Positions 38,427-49,724 of a DNA stretch of 64,000 nucleotides are shown in pieces. Both the position numbers and the translations under genes were made by a program. Every line of letters starts with the position of its first letter. Within the stretch, counting starts at the first letter, position 1. This stretch comes from Parus major. Taxonomy: Eukaryota > Chordata > Aves > Passeriformes > Paridae. The DNA lies in NCBI RefSeq assembly GCF_001522545.3, contig NC_031768.1, positions 2,850,643-2,914,642 on the forward strand, given 5' to 3'. Below the pieces are notes generated by a model. The model made no database searches. It was not told the DNA's origin and saw nothing but the letters and a program-made list of their open reading frames with translations.

Positions 38427-38553
38427 GAATCACAGAATTTTCTGTGTTGGAAGGGTCCAGCAAGGATCATCAAACCCAATTTTTAAGGGAATGACTCATC
38501 CAGGGATTGAACCCCCAACCTTGGTATTTTTGACACCAGCTGAGCTCACAACA
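38427..38553 (-). mobile_element. tRNA-Ile-derived SINE with CR1-type tail (TguSINE1-like)
   Basis: Read on the - strand, the 5' part follows a tRNA-Ile gene: an A-box region GAGCTCAGCTGG (tRNA has TAGCTCAGTTGG), an anticodon-arm region ending TACCAAGGTTG, and a perfect B box GGTTCAATCC (complement of 38504-38513). A short body follows, then a CR1-like end (ccttccaacacag, then ttctgtgatt). This head-to-tail order is that of the passerine SINE known as TguSINE1. The anticodon loop is altered, so it is not a working tRNA gene. Confidence 0.82.
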
Positions 38554-40797
38554 CCATGGAATGATATTTTAAAGAGTAGGAATAAACCTCTGACTTCTAT
38601 GTAAATGCACATAAATGTTTGCCCATGAAATATCACATTCTTAATCTGTTGGACATTATTAAATTTTCTTTCCAGCATTTAAATTTTTAAGTTTTGTTTA
38701 GGTGAAGTAGCTTCCAAACATTTGTTTGAGATGAAGCAGAGTTTGATCTCCATTTATCAGACCTGGACAATCAAGGGAAATGGGTGCTTTATGCAATTTG
38801 AAATTTTTGTAGTGCAGACAAAATAGGGTAGGAATGAACATTTTTGAAGATGTTTTTTCTCATAGAGAATATTGTGCACCATTGCTTTAATTCACTGTAA
38901 AGTAATTAACAAAAAAGAAGTCAGTTATATGATATTATTAGCATCATCTGTGCTTTGCTTAGAAGAGAAAGACATCCAATGTAAAAATAATTTATATTTG
39001 GGTGAGAGAAGTGAGTACTTTGTCTCACAGGCTGCATTTTGTCAGCATGAGAGAAGAGTCTCTTTTTAAAAACATCTTCCACAGTGTGAACTTGTTCACA
39101 CAGGCAGGGCAATTCTTCATAACCAAATAACTTCCTGCAAAAATCAGCTTGCAACAAGTTTTAAGATGAAACCCTGACAAACCCATCCTTCTTTCTTGGA
39201 AATGTGCTCTGGAGGATGGCAAACACCACTCCAAATTCACTGGTGTGTCCTGGCCATGCAGAGATGACAAAAATTTGGATTATTTAGTGAGTTTCTCTGT
39301 ATTTATCATTGCTCTGCCTTCATGAAGCAGCACAAATCAGCCACAGCAAACAGGTAAAAAGGATCCAGGAATTCTTTTATAGGAAAAACTTTACTCCAGT
39401 AACAGCATCCACCTTCCTGCTGGGTCAAGGTGTGCTGCTTCCACAGTTAGATTTGATTTTGTCCAGATTAGGAATAGATGAAAAAAAGGTTACCAATATA
39501 TAGACCTTTAAATAAAATTATATTTTTCTTTTCCCTTACCAGCTTCATGGCCTTTTGCACCCTACCATTACTTTGAATACTATTGAGGTTTTTAGATGTT
39601 TTAAAGGGACAGGAATTTTAATTTTTTTTTTTTTTTTTTTGGTGGAAAACTCTTCTCATAGCCTGACATTTCGGTGCTGAGATTTGGTGGGTACACAGAG
39701 ATGGAAAATGATGAGCAGCTTTATCTCTGCAGAGAATGTGAACATAATATTTGTGGGGTGTTCATTGGCTATTAAAGCAATTCTTAATGAGCTCGTGGCA
39801 TGGGCTAAAAGAGAGCTGTGATTTACTGGAAATGTGCTTTAGGGGGAGAAAGCAGAGCAAAAAAACTCTGCCCCAGCACCCTGCAGGGAGCCTCACCCCC
39901 ATGGCCACACCTCCAGCTCTGAGAGAGCCCTGCTGTGCAGTGACTAATTAAAAACAAACCCCAACTTGACTGGGACACTGCAACCAGCTGGCACCACACA
40001 GTGTAATTAAAACAGGGAGCTGCTGAGCCCCAGGATGTGCTCCTTTCCTTGTAGGGTTGGGATACAGGTAGGAGATGATGCTCTTGTGCTGCTGGAACCT
40101 GGTGTCTGATGTTGGGTTTGGGGCACCAGGGGATCTGTCATGAAAAAAAAAATATAAAGAGGAGCACAAAGCACTGTAAATTATCTGCTCTAACTGGTCT
40201 GAAATGCCCCAGTGCTGCCTGATAAATGTCTTTCCTGTCCCAGCTGAGAGTCAGGGAGGAGCAGCAGCCCTGGGGAAGGCAAATCTGCAGCTGTTTCATC
40301 CCAATTTTTGAACGACCAGCAAAGCGCTCGCTTTTCTCCCTGCCACGACTTGGCACGCTCCTCTTCGTTTTCAACCACCTGCTGACAATTGAAATTAAAA
40401 ATTCAGGGGAAGTGTCTGGTTTTGGGTTTGTTTGCTTGCTTGTTTTTAAACAAAACCAGATTTTTATTAGGCCAAGAAATGACTTTGGAGGAAAAAGGCA
40501 AACAAACAAGAAAAGAAAGCAGAGCAGTCTTCTGTTCCACTAACCCCTCTTCAGCTTTGAAACAGATGCAGCAAATTTCAAACCAGCTGCAGGCTGGCAA
40601 ATCAGTTGCTCTGAATTTGACTTTGTTATTATTATTATTATTATTATTATTGTTATTATTATTCTTCAAAGTGATGAAGTGATGTGAGTACAAGGAAGGT
40701 TAAAAACAAGGTGCTATCCCTTATCTGCTGGGAAAGAAGGGAAAGAAGGACACAGCCAACCTATGGTGAGCAGGGAGTGACAGTCCCAGCAAGTTTA
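38554..40797. other. Non-coding, microsatellite and T-run only
   Basis: No exon recognised. Contains a T-run at 39622-39640 and an ATT microsatellite at 40625-40663. Confidence 0.5.
40625..40663. repeat. ATT trinucleotide microsatellite
   Basis: About 12 TTA units with one G interruption (TTGTTA). Confidence 0.95.
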
Positions 40798-41130
40798 TCA
40801 TGGAATCATGGAATGGTTTGGGTTGGAAGGGACCTTAAAGCTCATCCAGTGCCAGCCCAGCCATGGCAGGGACACCTCCCACTGTCCCAGGAGCTCCCAA
40901 TGTCCAGCCTGGCCTTGGGCACTGCCAGGGATCCAGGGGCAGCCCCAGCTGCTCTGGCAATTCCATCCCAGCCCCTGCCCACTCTGCCAGGAAATTCTTT
41001 CCTCACATCTAAATCTTCCCTCCTTCAGCTTAAGGCCATTCCCTCTGATCCTGTCACACCCTGTCCCCATGAAAAGTCCCTCTCCAGCCCCCTTTAGGAA
41101 CTGGAAGGCTCCTGTAGGGTTTCCCTTACA
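40798..41130 (-). mobile_element. CR1 3' end, long fragment
   Basis: Inverted octamer end (atcATGGAatcATGGAatgg), tail ggttggaagggacc, then the CR1 3' UTR, and further upstream segments (cccctttaggaactggaagg) that match the part of CR1 before the tail. It extends further 5' than the 18.7-kb copy. Confidence 0.92.
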
Positions 41131-42099
41131 GCAGTCCAGTCCAATCCCTTTGTTCTCCTGCTGACCTGGGAGGGGATTCCCTTCCCCTTGAACTCTTCCA
41201 ACATAACCTCAGCAGTAAATGGCCTCTATCTCGTTGGCTAATGAAGCTGCCACCCTGCAACCTGAAAATTGAAACACAGACATCCCTTATTTTGGGCACA
41301 AAACCATGAAACTCTTGGCATGTGAGCTGGTGCAGGCAGATTTCAGCCAGGTAATTTATACCAGGCAGTATCCAAAGAGGCAGAAATCACGAGAAAATGT
41401 ACCTTTGGGGCAAACAGTTCACCCACCTGGAACCAGACCAAAGAAAGGCAGCACCAGCCCCTCTGGGTGCTTTTCCCTGGGAGCTGTGCTCCAGAGAGGT
41501 GGCCTGTCCCCACTCTGGGATGGGGAAGGCAGCAGGAGCTGTGTAAAAACTCTTTCCCAGTAGCCAGAGCAGCTGGCTCACCAAGGGCCCGTTCCCAAAA
41601 AAGGAATTAAGTACTTAGGAAGGACTTAGGTAGGCCTGAGTTGACTAAGTGAAAAACTATTTTGCAGAAAATCCCTGCCCAGCTCCTGTTTCGTGCTGGA
41701 ATGTGTACAGGTGTCTTCATCCCTGACCCTCACCCTGCTGGATGCCCAGGAGCTCTGCGTTCAGGCATGCCACAAAACACCACGTGGATTAATTGATATT
41801 GTGTCTGAGCAGGAAGAGCCAAAAAATGAGGCATTCCTTGGCTTGTCTTCAGTCTTCTCCCAACATCTCCCCTGCTCTCCTTCTCCACCTCCCTCCTGCA
41901 AGGCTCCTCAAACCCTGTGGCTGCTGCCACTTGTGGTCCCAAATCTGGTCCTTGGAGGTGAAGGTGAGACTTCTCCTTGAGTCTGAGGCTTCATTCCCAC
42001 ATTTCTGACTGATGAGGAGCTGGGAAGATGGGGAGGGGAGACCTTGCACTAAATGAAGCTTTGCAAAGTCTGAAACCACTGAAGCAGAGTTGTTGCTGC
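41131..42099. other. Non-coding, nothing recognised
   Basis: Mixed composition. ORFs on both strands overlap and none has family resemblance. Confidence 0.5.
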
Positions 42100-42172
42100 C
42101 TGTGGCAGGGGCTTGGAATGAGATGACCTTTAAGGTCCCTTCCAACCCAAACCCTTCTGTGATTCTCTGATG
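42100..42172 (+). mobile_element. CR1 terminal fragment
   Basis: Only the extreme 3' end of CR1: gagatgacctttaaggtccc, ttccaacccaaaccc, and the end gattCTCTGatg. Confidence 0.85.
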
Positions 42173-45100
42173 TGATGGAGAGGTCAGGGATGGGTGGTGT
42201 GAACCTACAGGGAGGTTTTTGCTGAAGATAAAGCATTATGCAGTCAACTGCACACTCCTCTGGGGGTGGGGTAAAGCACTCTTGGTTTGGATCTTTTGAT
42301 TCACAAAGAGTGAGGAGAGGAATGGGATAGAAAACAAAATGAGTGGAAGCAGGATAATGAGTGATGGATGCCCTTGTGGTAAAGGGCATCCTTCAGGGAG
42401 TTAAAATGATAGGATTTAGATGCTGGAAGTCCCCAAGGTCATCCTGGAAGAGGAGAGTGGAGAAATAGTGGCAGTGGCTGCAAAACAGGACAACAGTTGG
42501 CACTGAGCTTTCTGAAAGTTTAGTCCTGGCTTTATATTGGCTGCTCAGCTCAGCTGGGATAGGACATCACTCTGTTCTGTCCCAGCATGGTTCCTTCTCT
42601 GTGCTGAGATGTTTAATGTTCCCACAGCAGCCCAAGATGTAACTGGAAGTGCAGGGTATGAGTTTGATAAGCAAAATGCAACAATAAATGTCCCTTTCAG
42701 CCTTGCAGAGCAGCTCTGGCACCCAACTTCCCAGAAACAGAGAGGGCAAGGTCCCAGGAGTCTGTTCAGACTTGTCTGTGTAGAAAGAGCCAGGGATGGT
42801 TTGCACAGCAAGAATGAGGAAAGGGTTTGTGGGTGGGAAGAGCATCACAGCACAGGCAGGTTCTAAATGTTTAACTGCTCTCCCAGTGTTTAAAAATACT
42901 TTGGAGCAGCAATGTGCCAGCCAGGGAGGCATTCTAAAGTATTTTGTACTGCCCTGCTGAAGAAAAGCCATTCATAAAAAAATAAAAAAAAACCCAAGAC
43001 AGGTTTCTGGGGAATCTTTCTTTGGTTGTTTGTTTTTTTTCCCCCAGTTGTGCATGAACCATATTTCTGAGCACAAAAAGGAGAGTCTTGTGAGGAGTTT
43101 ATTAATTTCTCCCTGGAAGAACACTTGTGTGTGCTTGAAGGATGTGCATGGTCAAGGCCCCTGCTCATCCCCACAGCCCAGGGCAGAGGCTGGAGGGCAG
43201 GATTTTGGGAGGGTGGATGCTCACTTGCAGTGTGTGAACTGCTCACACCCTTGCAGGATGTGCTTTTTCTCCCCTTCGAGGCCTGATCCAGAGACTTGGG
43301 AATCACTGGGAGCTTCTCCATTAATTCCAGTAAGCTTTGAGTCATCTTTTGCCTCCATCCTGCCTTCTTGCTTGTTCTCCTATTTTTTCACCTCAGTGTA
43401 TTTCCAAAGGCTCCTCTGTGTAAATCCGTAATTACTGCAGAGCCTTGCACCCTGTCCTGGGGAACAACAACATTCCTGGACAAATCTCCCTCAGAAACAA
43501 CACTCAGGAGATTTCTCCAGCTTTAATTCATCTTCCATGCCCAGCAGGCAGCAGCCTAGGAGAGACAGATGGATTTGGGTTTTCACTGCTCTGTGAATGG
43601 TTGATGCCCTGGCCCTGCTGTGAGTGATATAAAACCCATCTCTGGGGTGACCACTGCACCCCTCAACCCTCCCTGTGCTGGCCCAGGACGTGTCCCTGCT
43701 TTCACCTGCTCCTGGAGCCCAAATTGAGAAGAGTGACCATTCCCAGGGCTAACCTGTGCTGATGGGTGGCTCCAAGCTGAAGGCACAGCTTTGGGAGCTG
43801 ATTTTGACTTGAGGGTGTATTTACAGCTCTCTTGCCTCAGTCTTTTTGTGATAAAACCCAAAAACGTGTAAATTTAGCCTTTCAAGCCTGTGAGTCACCC
43901 TGGTGCACTGAAGGGCTCTTTTTGGAGCCCAGGGCAGCAGTGTCCAGCTGTGTGGCTGCACCAGAGGCAAAGCACCCTTTTTCAGCCTCTCCTTCCCTCC
44001 CTCCCTCCTCTCCTGCTCCTCTTGAATTCCATAACTCAGCCACCGAGCAGGGTTTTGCTGGTTGACAGTTGTACAGCATAACCTGGTGCACAGCCCAGAG
44101 GGAGGAGGATGTTCATGCTACGCAGAGCACTGAGAATTCAGGAGGCACTTTTGTAACCTACTGAACCACATCAGACCTAGGAAAGATCTGAAGATTATGC
44201 ATCCCTCCTCAATGTTTTCTTTCCTCACCCCGGGCTTTTCATTTCTTCAGTGCCAAGCCTGCTAATGGTTTTTGTTTTTTTGGGGTTTTTTTTTTTTTTT
44301 TTTGCTGGTTGAAAAAACAGCTCAAGTTCTGCCCCCGTCTCGGAGTGGCAGCGAAGCATGCGTGAGGATTTGCTCCAGTGGCAAAGCCATATCTGATTGG
44401 GGAAAAAAAATAAAAAAGGAAAACAGCTGAGGCCCTTCGAACAAGTCATGCTCCTGTACGCTTTTAATCACTTGTGTCTGCCAAGAGAGGTCTTGCACAA
44501 GCAAAGCTGGCTCCATGCAAGAGGAACATTTTTGCGTGTATGCAGGCTGGCCCCGGCTCCCTGATAATGTGCTCCCTGGAAGCAGTGGCAATGTGCTGGT
44601 TAGACCCCTGGCTGCTGGAATTACCTTCATGTCAAGGTATTCATGCTTGGTGGTTTGGTATGTAGCTCTGCGTTTTATTGACTTTCAACTTCCATATGCT
44701 CTGAGGGGGAGTCTCCTTTGGCTGCTCCTAAAGGGCTGGTGAGGAAAGGAGGTAATTCAAAGGGCATTAGAATGCTAAACAAGCCTGAAACAATTTCATT
44801 TTCTTCCCTCTTGAAGTATGTTTCCTTAGCTCTACTTCAGCTCAGTTTTATTTGCAGCTCCACTTGGATTTACAGCAATAAAAAGTAATTTATCAGTGTA
44901 AAATCAGTTAGGGAACAGACAGAAGTTCTTTTAATTTAAACATGTACGTTATTATTTAAGCTTGTTCGCTCATATTAACTTACTGTGGTAGATGTGCTTT
45001 GTGATTTAGAGTGAGCATAAACCAAAAAAACCAAAGTATTTTGGCTGAGGTGTGGGGTTGATTGTCAGGGCAGAGGGTGTGAGGTGCCTCTATGAGATGG

Positions 45101-46104
45101 GAAATAGCAATGCAGGTGCTATAATGTGTTTTTTACACATACAGACCCCCATAAATAATTTATTTGGGGATATTATAGTGGTCACTTCACTCAGGAAGCA
45201 GTGGAGAAATGGGGGCAGGAGACAATCCTCATCTGAATCTCCTTTTTTATTTTTTTCTACTGATGGTTTCCTCAGAGTTTCTTCCCCCAAGTGATTGCTG
45301 CTGGCTGCTGCCAGGGATAAGGGAGGGAAGCAGAGGCAGCGTGACAGATCCTCTCTTCCCATGTCAGTGTGACAGAAAAGGGAAGTATTTCTGCAGGGAA
45401 GGGAAACCAAGAGGAGTTTCCCTGGGGAGGAAAACAGCACTAGAGAAATTTGGGATCACACAGGAAAGAGTGATGTGAGAGGAAAAAAAAAAAAAAAAAG
45501 AAATTAGGAAGCAAATCAACACCAAAAAAAAACCTGACACCAAAAAAAGCAGCAGAAATTGGCTGGGATCCATTTCAGGAAGTGGCTGTAAAGCTGAGTA
45601 ACTTTGTCACAAATCAAGGGAGGACACGAAAGATGATGGGGGAAATTTTTCTTTTTTTTTTTCTGAAAAAGCCTCTTTCACCTATGTCAGACTCCAAAAT
45701 TTCCTGCTCTGCTACATGTGGGGATAAACATTACACATGGGGACGGGGTAGATGGACAGTGAGAAACAGCCTTGGCTGTGAGCTGGAGTCTGGAGTGTGC
45801 CAGACTTGTCCAGGGCTGCAGCACAGCTTCATTTCTCAGCTGAAAACCTGAAATGGCAAATTTTACAGCTGTCCCTTTCTCTGTTGGTACAGCTCAGGGA
45901 AATTCCTTGTGTGCCTTGAAAATTCCTTGCTGCCTCCCATCTTTTGGGGGGGGCTCTTCTGCCATGGCATTTTGGTGTCGTATCTGCGGTGCTGCCCTTC
46001 AGCAGGTCTGGATTCTTTTCATTTGGGGTTCTTGGACAGGGAACAACCTGTTCCAGGGCAGAGCAGAGAGAGGGCAAGGGCTCTTCCCAGGCCCTTGAAT
46101 CTTT
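42173..46104. other. Non-coding upstream region of KCNJ15
   Basis: No exon recognised. Contains long T or A runs (44290-44304, 45482-45499) and, at about 44310-44660, complex CpG-containing sequence that could be regulatory. A short G-rich section just before 46105 may be decayed CR1. Confidence 0.45.
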
Positions 46105-46305
46105 TCCTTCCCTGGCAGGGTGGGCAGGGGCTGGGATGGAATTGCCAGAGCAGCTGGGGCTGTCCCTGGATCCCTGGCAGTGCCCAAGGCCAGGCTGGAC
46201 ATTGGGAGCTCCTGGGACAGTGGGAGGTGGCCCTGACATGGCAGGGGTGGCTCTGGATGATCTTTAAGTTCCATTCCAACCCAAACCATTCCAAGATACT
46301 CTAAC
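46105..46305 (+). mobile_element. CR1 3' end fragment
   Basis: Shares ccctggcagggtgggcaggg and ggatccctggcagtgcccaa with the 10.8-kb copy and ends in ggatgatctttaagttcc and accattccaag. Confidence 0.9.
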
Positions 46306-48551
46306 TGTTGTTATTCCCACTGCATCCCACACACACATGCCAAGCCCTGGTGCAGGATCCAGGGTCTCCTGGGCATGGCAGAGCCATGGTGAGTGTGCAG
46401 AGCTGAGTGTCCCTGGGCCATCCCTGACCTTGGACAGGTAACTCTGACCTCCAGACACCCCAGGAGCCCTGTCCCTGCCCCTCCAGCCCAAACCCACCGC
46501 TGGAGCTCCAAGGAGGGGTGGTGGAGCCTTGACTGTCCCCATCCCTGTGACCTCCAGGCGAGGAGGAGCTGTCAGCCCTGGGAATTGCTCCCAGGAGCAG
46601 GGGTCCAGGTAGGCTGAGCAAGGGGCTGGGATGGGGACGTGCCTCCAACACTGGAGCAGAGATCCCAGCGATTGCTCTGGTGCTGTGGAAGTGCTGGCTA
46701 AGGGGAAAGTCTGCTTGAGAGGGAGAGTTGTGCTGATTTCAGAACAGACTTCTGGGTATGTTTTAAATCCATGTCCTATCCAGGGAGAGGCTTGGTGTGG
46801 GGAGCCTCTTCCCTGAGGAACCTGCACTTGCCTGAAAGGTTTCCCATTCGAGGCTGCACATATTTACCCTGACAGCAGTGCTGGGCCTGAGGAGCAGTTG
46901 CATGTACAGTCCTTCCCAGCCCTATCCCTCCCAGCCCCCACATTTCCTCCCGTTGTTCTTTTTCAGATCACTTGAAGGTTTTTTCCTGTTTATTATCCGG
47001 ACATGCTGCGCTCTGTGTGTTGATTTGACTGTCACATAAGGAATCTCCTACTGGGATCATGGATGCGCTCTTTTCTTTTACAAATATGTATCTGTGGCAA
47101 TGGTTCATAGCTGTGGAAGAGAAATGCTGGTGATTAAACCAAAACTGGAATGAGCTACAGTTATGGGGGCTAAGTTTAATTACCCTTTCCCAGAAAACCT
47201 GCAACAGTGTGATGAGTACAGTCACAAACTGAAATTCTCCTTAATTGACATAACAGGAAAGGTACTTCAGTGAGTAATTATGCTGATGTCCTGGGCTGGC
47301 ACATTTGTGTCCCACAAATATATCTTGTACTTCCTGCAAAATTCTTTTAAGTAGCTATAAGGAAGACATTATTTTTTTTTCTTTTATTTTCTTTTTTTTT
47401 TCCAGAGGTTGGCGAAAACTAATCACTGACTTGGAGGCTCTTTTTGAGGAAAACAATGGGACAAAACAATGCCTTTTTGTGAGACCTGCCAAAGCACAAA
47501 GGATGCATGGGATGTTTTTTTTCTTTGTTGCTTTTGTCAGCAGGAAGTTTTGTTGTTGGGAACGACTATAACATGCACTGTCCTTGCTCTACGTAATCGC
47601 TGTCTGGTCCTGCGAGCTGGGTCCGGTTCTGTGCCTTGTCCAGCTGGCACAGGCAGGGCTGTGCCTCACCCTGGGGGCTCTGCCCAGCCCTGGGTGCTCG
47701 CACTCTCCGTCTCCATCCGGACTGATACCCACTAAACCAATCCAGGAGTCGGGTGCTCCAATGATTGCTGGGGTCGTGCAGGTCAGGGCCCACGTTTAGA
47801 ATGCTGACTTTGGCAATTACTTCCTTTTTTTTAATTTTTTTTTTTTTTCTCCCCCCCCTGAGACAGCTTAAAATGTGGGTGTGCTGTCCAGTGCAGACAG
47901 CTTCAGAGTGTCGCACCCAGGTGTAAATATTGCAGACCTCGCCTTTGATGTGCTCAGGTCTGCTTTGTTTCCCTCTAGGTTAGTTGTAGGTCCGTCACAA
48001 AGAGCCAGATCCGACTGAGTAAATGACTTGTGGAAGTTAATTGTTCCCAGTGAAAGCTGGTCTGGCTCATTCTGCCTCCGTCGCAGGAAGGGACAGAGGT
48101 GGTGAGCTGGATCTGCGTTCTGAGCCCAGCGACTTTAATTCTGATCAGATGTCTCTCTTCAGGGCATTAAAGAAAACCTGCTCACTAATCAAAAAGAGCC
48201 TCTTCTCTAGAGAAACGTAAGGAAAAAAAAGAAAGATTTAATGCCTTTTACAGAAATAAAGTACTGATATAAAATTTCAGCTTTGACAAATTTCTTTTGC
48301 AGGCTATCGTAAAAGAAACCTACTTCTCCATACTTGGCAGGCACCAGAATCAAAGAATGATTTTTTTTTTTTTATCCCTGGAAAAAAAATAAAAGAATAT
48401 AAAATTATTTGTAATGTCAGATACTGTACGGTGGTAACTTTATATTCCAGCTGTTTTTATTCACTGCTGCTGTGTTTAGATTATGTTTGTGTTTCTCTCC
48501 ATCAACATTTTCAAACACTCCTCAAAGTCGGCTCTGGCTTCATTAAGTAAC
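46306..48551. other. Non-coding region directly upstream of the KCNJ15 coding exon
   Basis: If KCNJ15 is spliced as in mammals, this is the 3' part of its last intron. It includes a G/C-rich block at 46320-46640, a complex stretch at 46965-47290, a T-rich tract at 47824-47850 and CpG-containing sequence at 47560-47790. No coding exon is recognised. Confidence 0.5.
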
Positions 48552-48577
48552 AGCTTTCTTTTCTCCTCTCTCCTCAG
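48552..48577 (+). promoter_or_regulatory. KCNJ15: Splice acceptor of the KCNJ15 coding exon
   Basis: A pyrimidine-rich tract runs directly into CAG at 48575-48577, so the exon should begin at 48578 and carry 16 bases of 5' UTR before the ATG. This fits the mammalian gene, where the coding region is one exon preceded by non-coding exons. The reading frame happens to stay open for 37 codons upstream of the ATG, across the putative intron end. That stretch does not resemble Kir proteins and is read as chance. Confidence 0.8.
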
Positions 48578-48593
48578 GACTGAAGCAGTGAGG

Positions 48594-49724
48594 ATGGAGC
48601 CCACAAAGATCAACATGTCCCGCGTGCCCCTGGTCGGCGGCGGCATCGACAGCGCCGTGCTCAAGGCACACAAACCCCGCGTGATGTCCAAGAGCGGCCA
48701 CAGCAACGTCAGGATTGACAAAGTCGATGGCATTTACCTGCTCTACCTGCAGGACCTGTGGACCACAGTCATAGACATGAAGTGGAGGTACAAACTCACC
48801 CTGTTTGCTGCTACTTTTGTCATGACCTGGTTCCTCTTTGGGGTGATCTACTACGCCATCGCTTTCCTTCACGGGGACTTGGAGATGAACAAGTTCTCCC
48901 CAAAGCGGGAGCCGTGCGTGAAGAACGTGGATTCCCTGACTGGGGCATTCCTTTTCTCCCTGGAGTCCCAGACAACCATTGGCTACGGATTTCGTTTCAT
49001 CACCGAGGAGTGTCCCCACGCCATTTTCCTGCTTGTGGCCCAGCTGGTCATCACCACCCTGATCGAGATCTTCATCACAGGTACCTTCCTGGCCAAGATC
49101 GCCAGGCCCAAAAAAAGGGCAGAGACCATTAAATTCAGCCACTGTGCTGTCATCACCAAACACAACGGGGAGCTTTGCCTGGTGATCAGAGTGGCAAACA
49201 TGAGGAAGAGCCTCCTGATACAGTGTCAGCTCTCTGGGAAGCTTCTTCAGACCTACGAAACCAAAGAAGGGGAGAGGATTCTGCTGAACCAAGCCAGTGT
49301 CAAATTCAACGTTGACTCCTCTTCGGAGAGTCCCTTCCTCATTTTGCCTTTGACCTTCTACCACATTTTGGATGAAAGCAGCCCTCTGAGAGACCTCACA
49401 CCTCAAAACCTCAAGGAGAAGGACTTTGAGCTCGTGGTGCTCCTGAATGCCACGGTGGAGTCCACCAGTGCTGTCTGCCAGAGCAGGACTTCCTACATCC
49501 CTGAGGAGATCCACTGGGGCTACGAGTTTGTGCCTGTGGTTTCCCTCTCTCCAAATGGAAAGTACGTGGCGGATTTCAGTCAGTTTGAGAAGATCAGGAG
49601 AAGCACAGATTCTACATTTTACAGTATGGACTCTGAAAAGCAAAAGCTGGAGGAGAAATATAGGCAGGAGGACCAAAGAGAGAGGGAACTGAGAACAATG
49701 TTGTTACAGCAAAGTAATGTTTGA
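48594..49724 (+). CDS. KCNJ15: Inward rectifier potassium channel Kir4.2, complete single-exon CDS
   Basis: Encodes a 376-residue Kir channel subunit of the plasma membrane, which passes K+ inward more readily than outward. In mammals Kir4.2 forms homotetramers or assembles with Kir5.1 (KCNJ16), notably in renal epithelia. Seen in the sequence: cytoplasmic N-terminus; M1 at about residues 66-92, with Lys67 at the pH-gate position known from Kir4.1; pore helix and filter T-I-G-Y-G at 128-132; conserved extracellular cysteines C108 and C140; M2 at about 143-168, with Glu158 at the rectification-controller position; basic RPKKR at 171-175 (PIP2 contact region); cytoplasmic immunoglobulin-like domain to about 340; Gln/Glu/Arg-rich tail ending in S-N-V, a class I PDZ ligand. 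Length nearly equals the human protein (375). The ATG has A at -3 and G at +4, lies 17 bases after a splice acceptor, and M1 and M8 both align with human methionines. Identification rests on near-identity to the Kir4.2 family recalled from memory. Confidence 0.97.
   Translation: MEPTKINMSRVPLVGGGIDSAVLKAHKPRVMSKSGHSNVRIDKVDGIYLLYLQDLWTTVIDMKWRYKLTLFAATFVMTWFLFGVIYYAIAFLHGDLEMNKFSPKREPCVKNVDSLTGAFLFSLESQTTIGYGFRFITEECPHAIFLLVAQLVITTLIEIFITGTFLAKIARPKKRAETIKFSHCAVITKHNGELCLVIRVANMRKSLLIQCQLSGKLLQTYETKEGERILLNQASVKFNVDSSSESPFLILPLTFYHILDESSPLRDLTPQNLKEKDFELVVLLNATVESTSAVCQSRTSYIPEEIHWGYEFVPVVSLSPNGKYVADFSQFEKIRRSTDSTFYSMDSEKQKLEEKYRQEDQRERELRTMLLQQSNV

Noticed and set aside
38504..38553. Working tRNA-Ile gene
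   Set aside because: The A box and anticodon arm are altered, the acceptor stem is not formed, and a CR1-type tail follows; it is a SINE.
48483..48593. N-terminal extension of KCNJ15 by 37 residues from an upstream in-frame ATG
   Set aside because: A clear splice acceptor at 48577 interrupts it, the extra residues do not resemble Kir proteins, and the downstream ATG gives the family's usual length.
48543..49676. 377-codon open frame on the - strand
   Set aside because: It lies exactly opposite the KCNJ15 coding sequence, has no family resemblance, and is a by-product of codon use on the coding strand.
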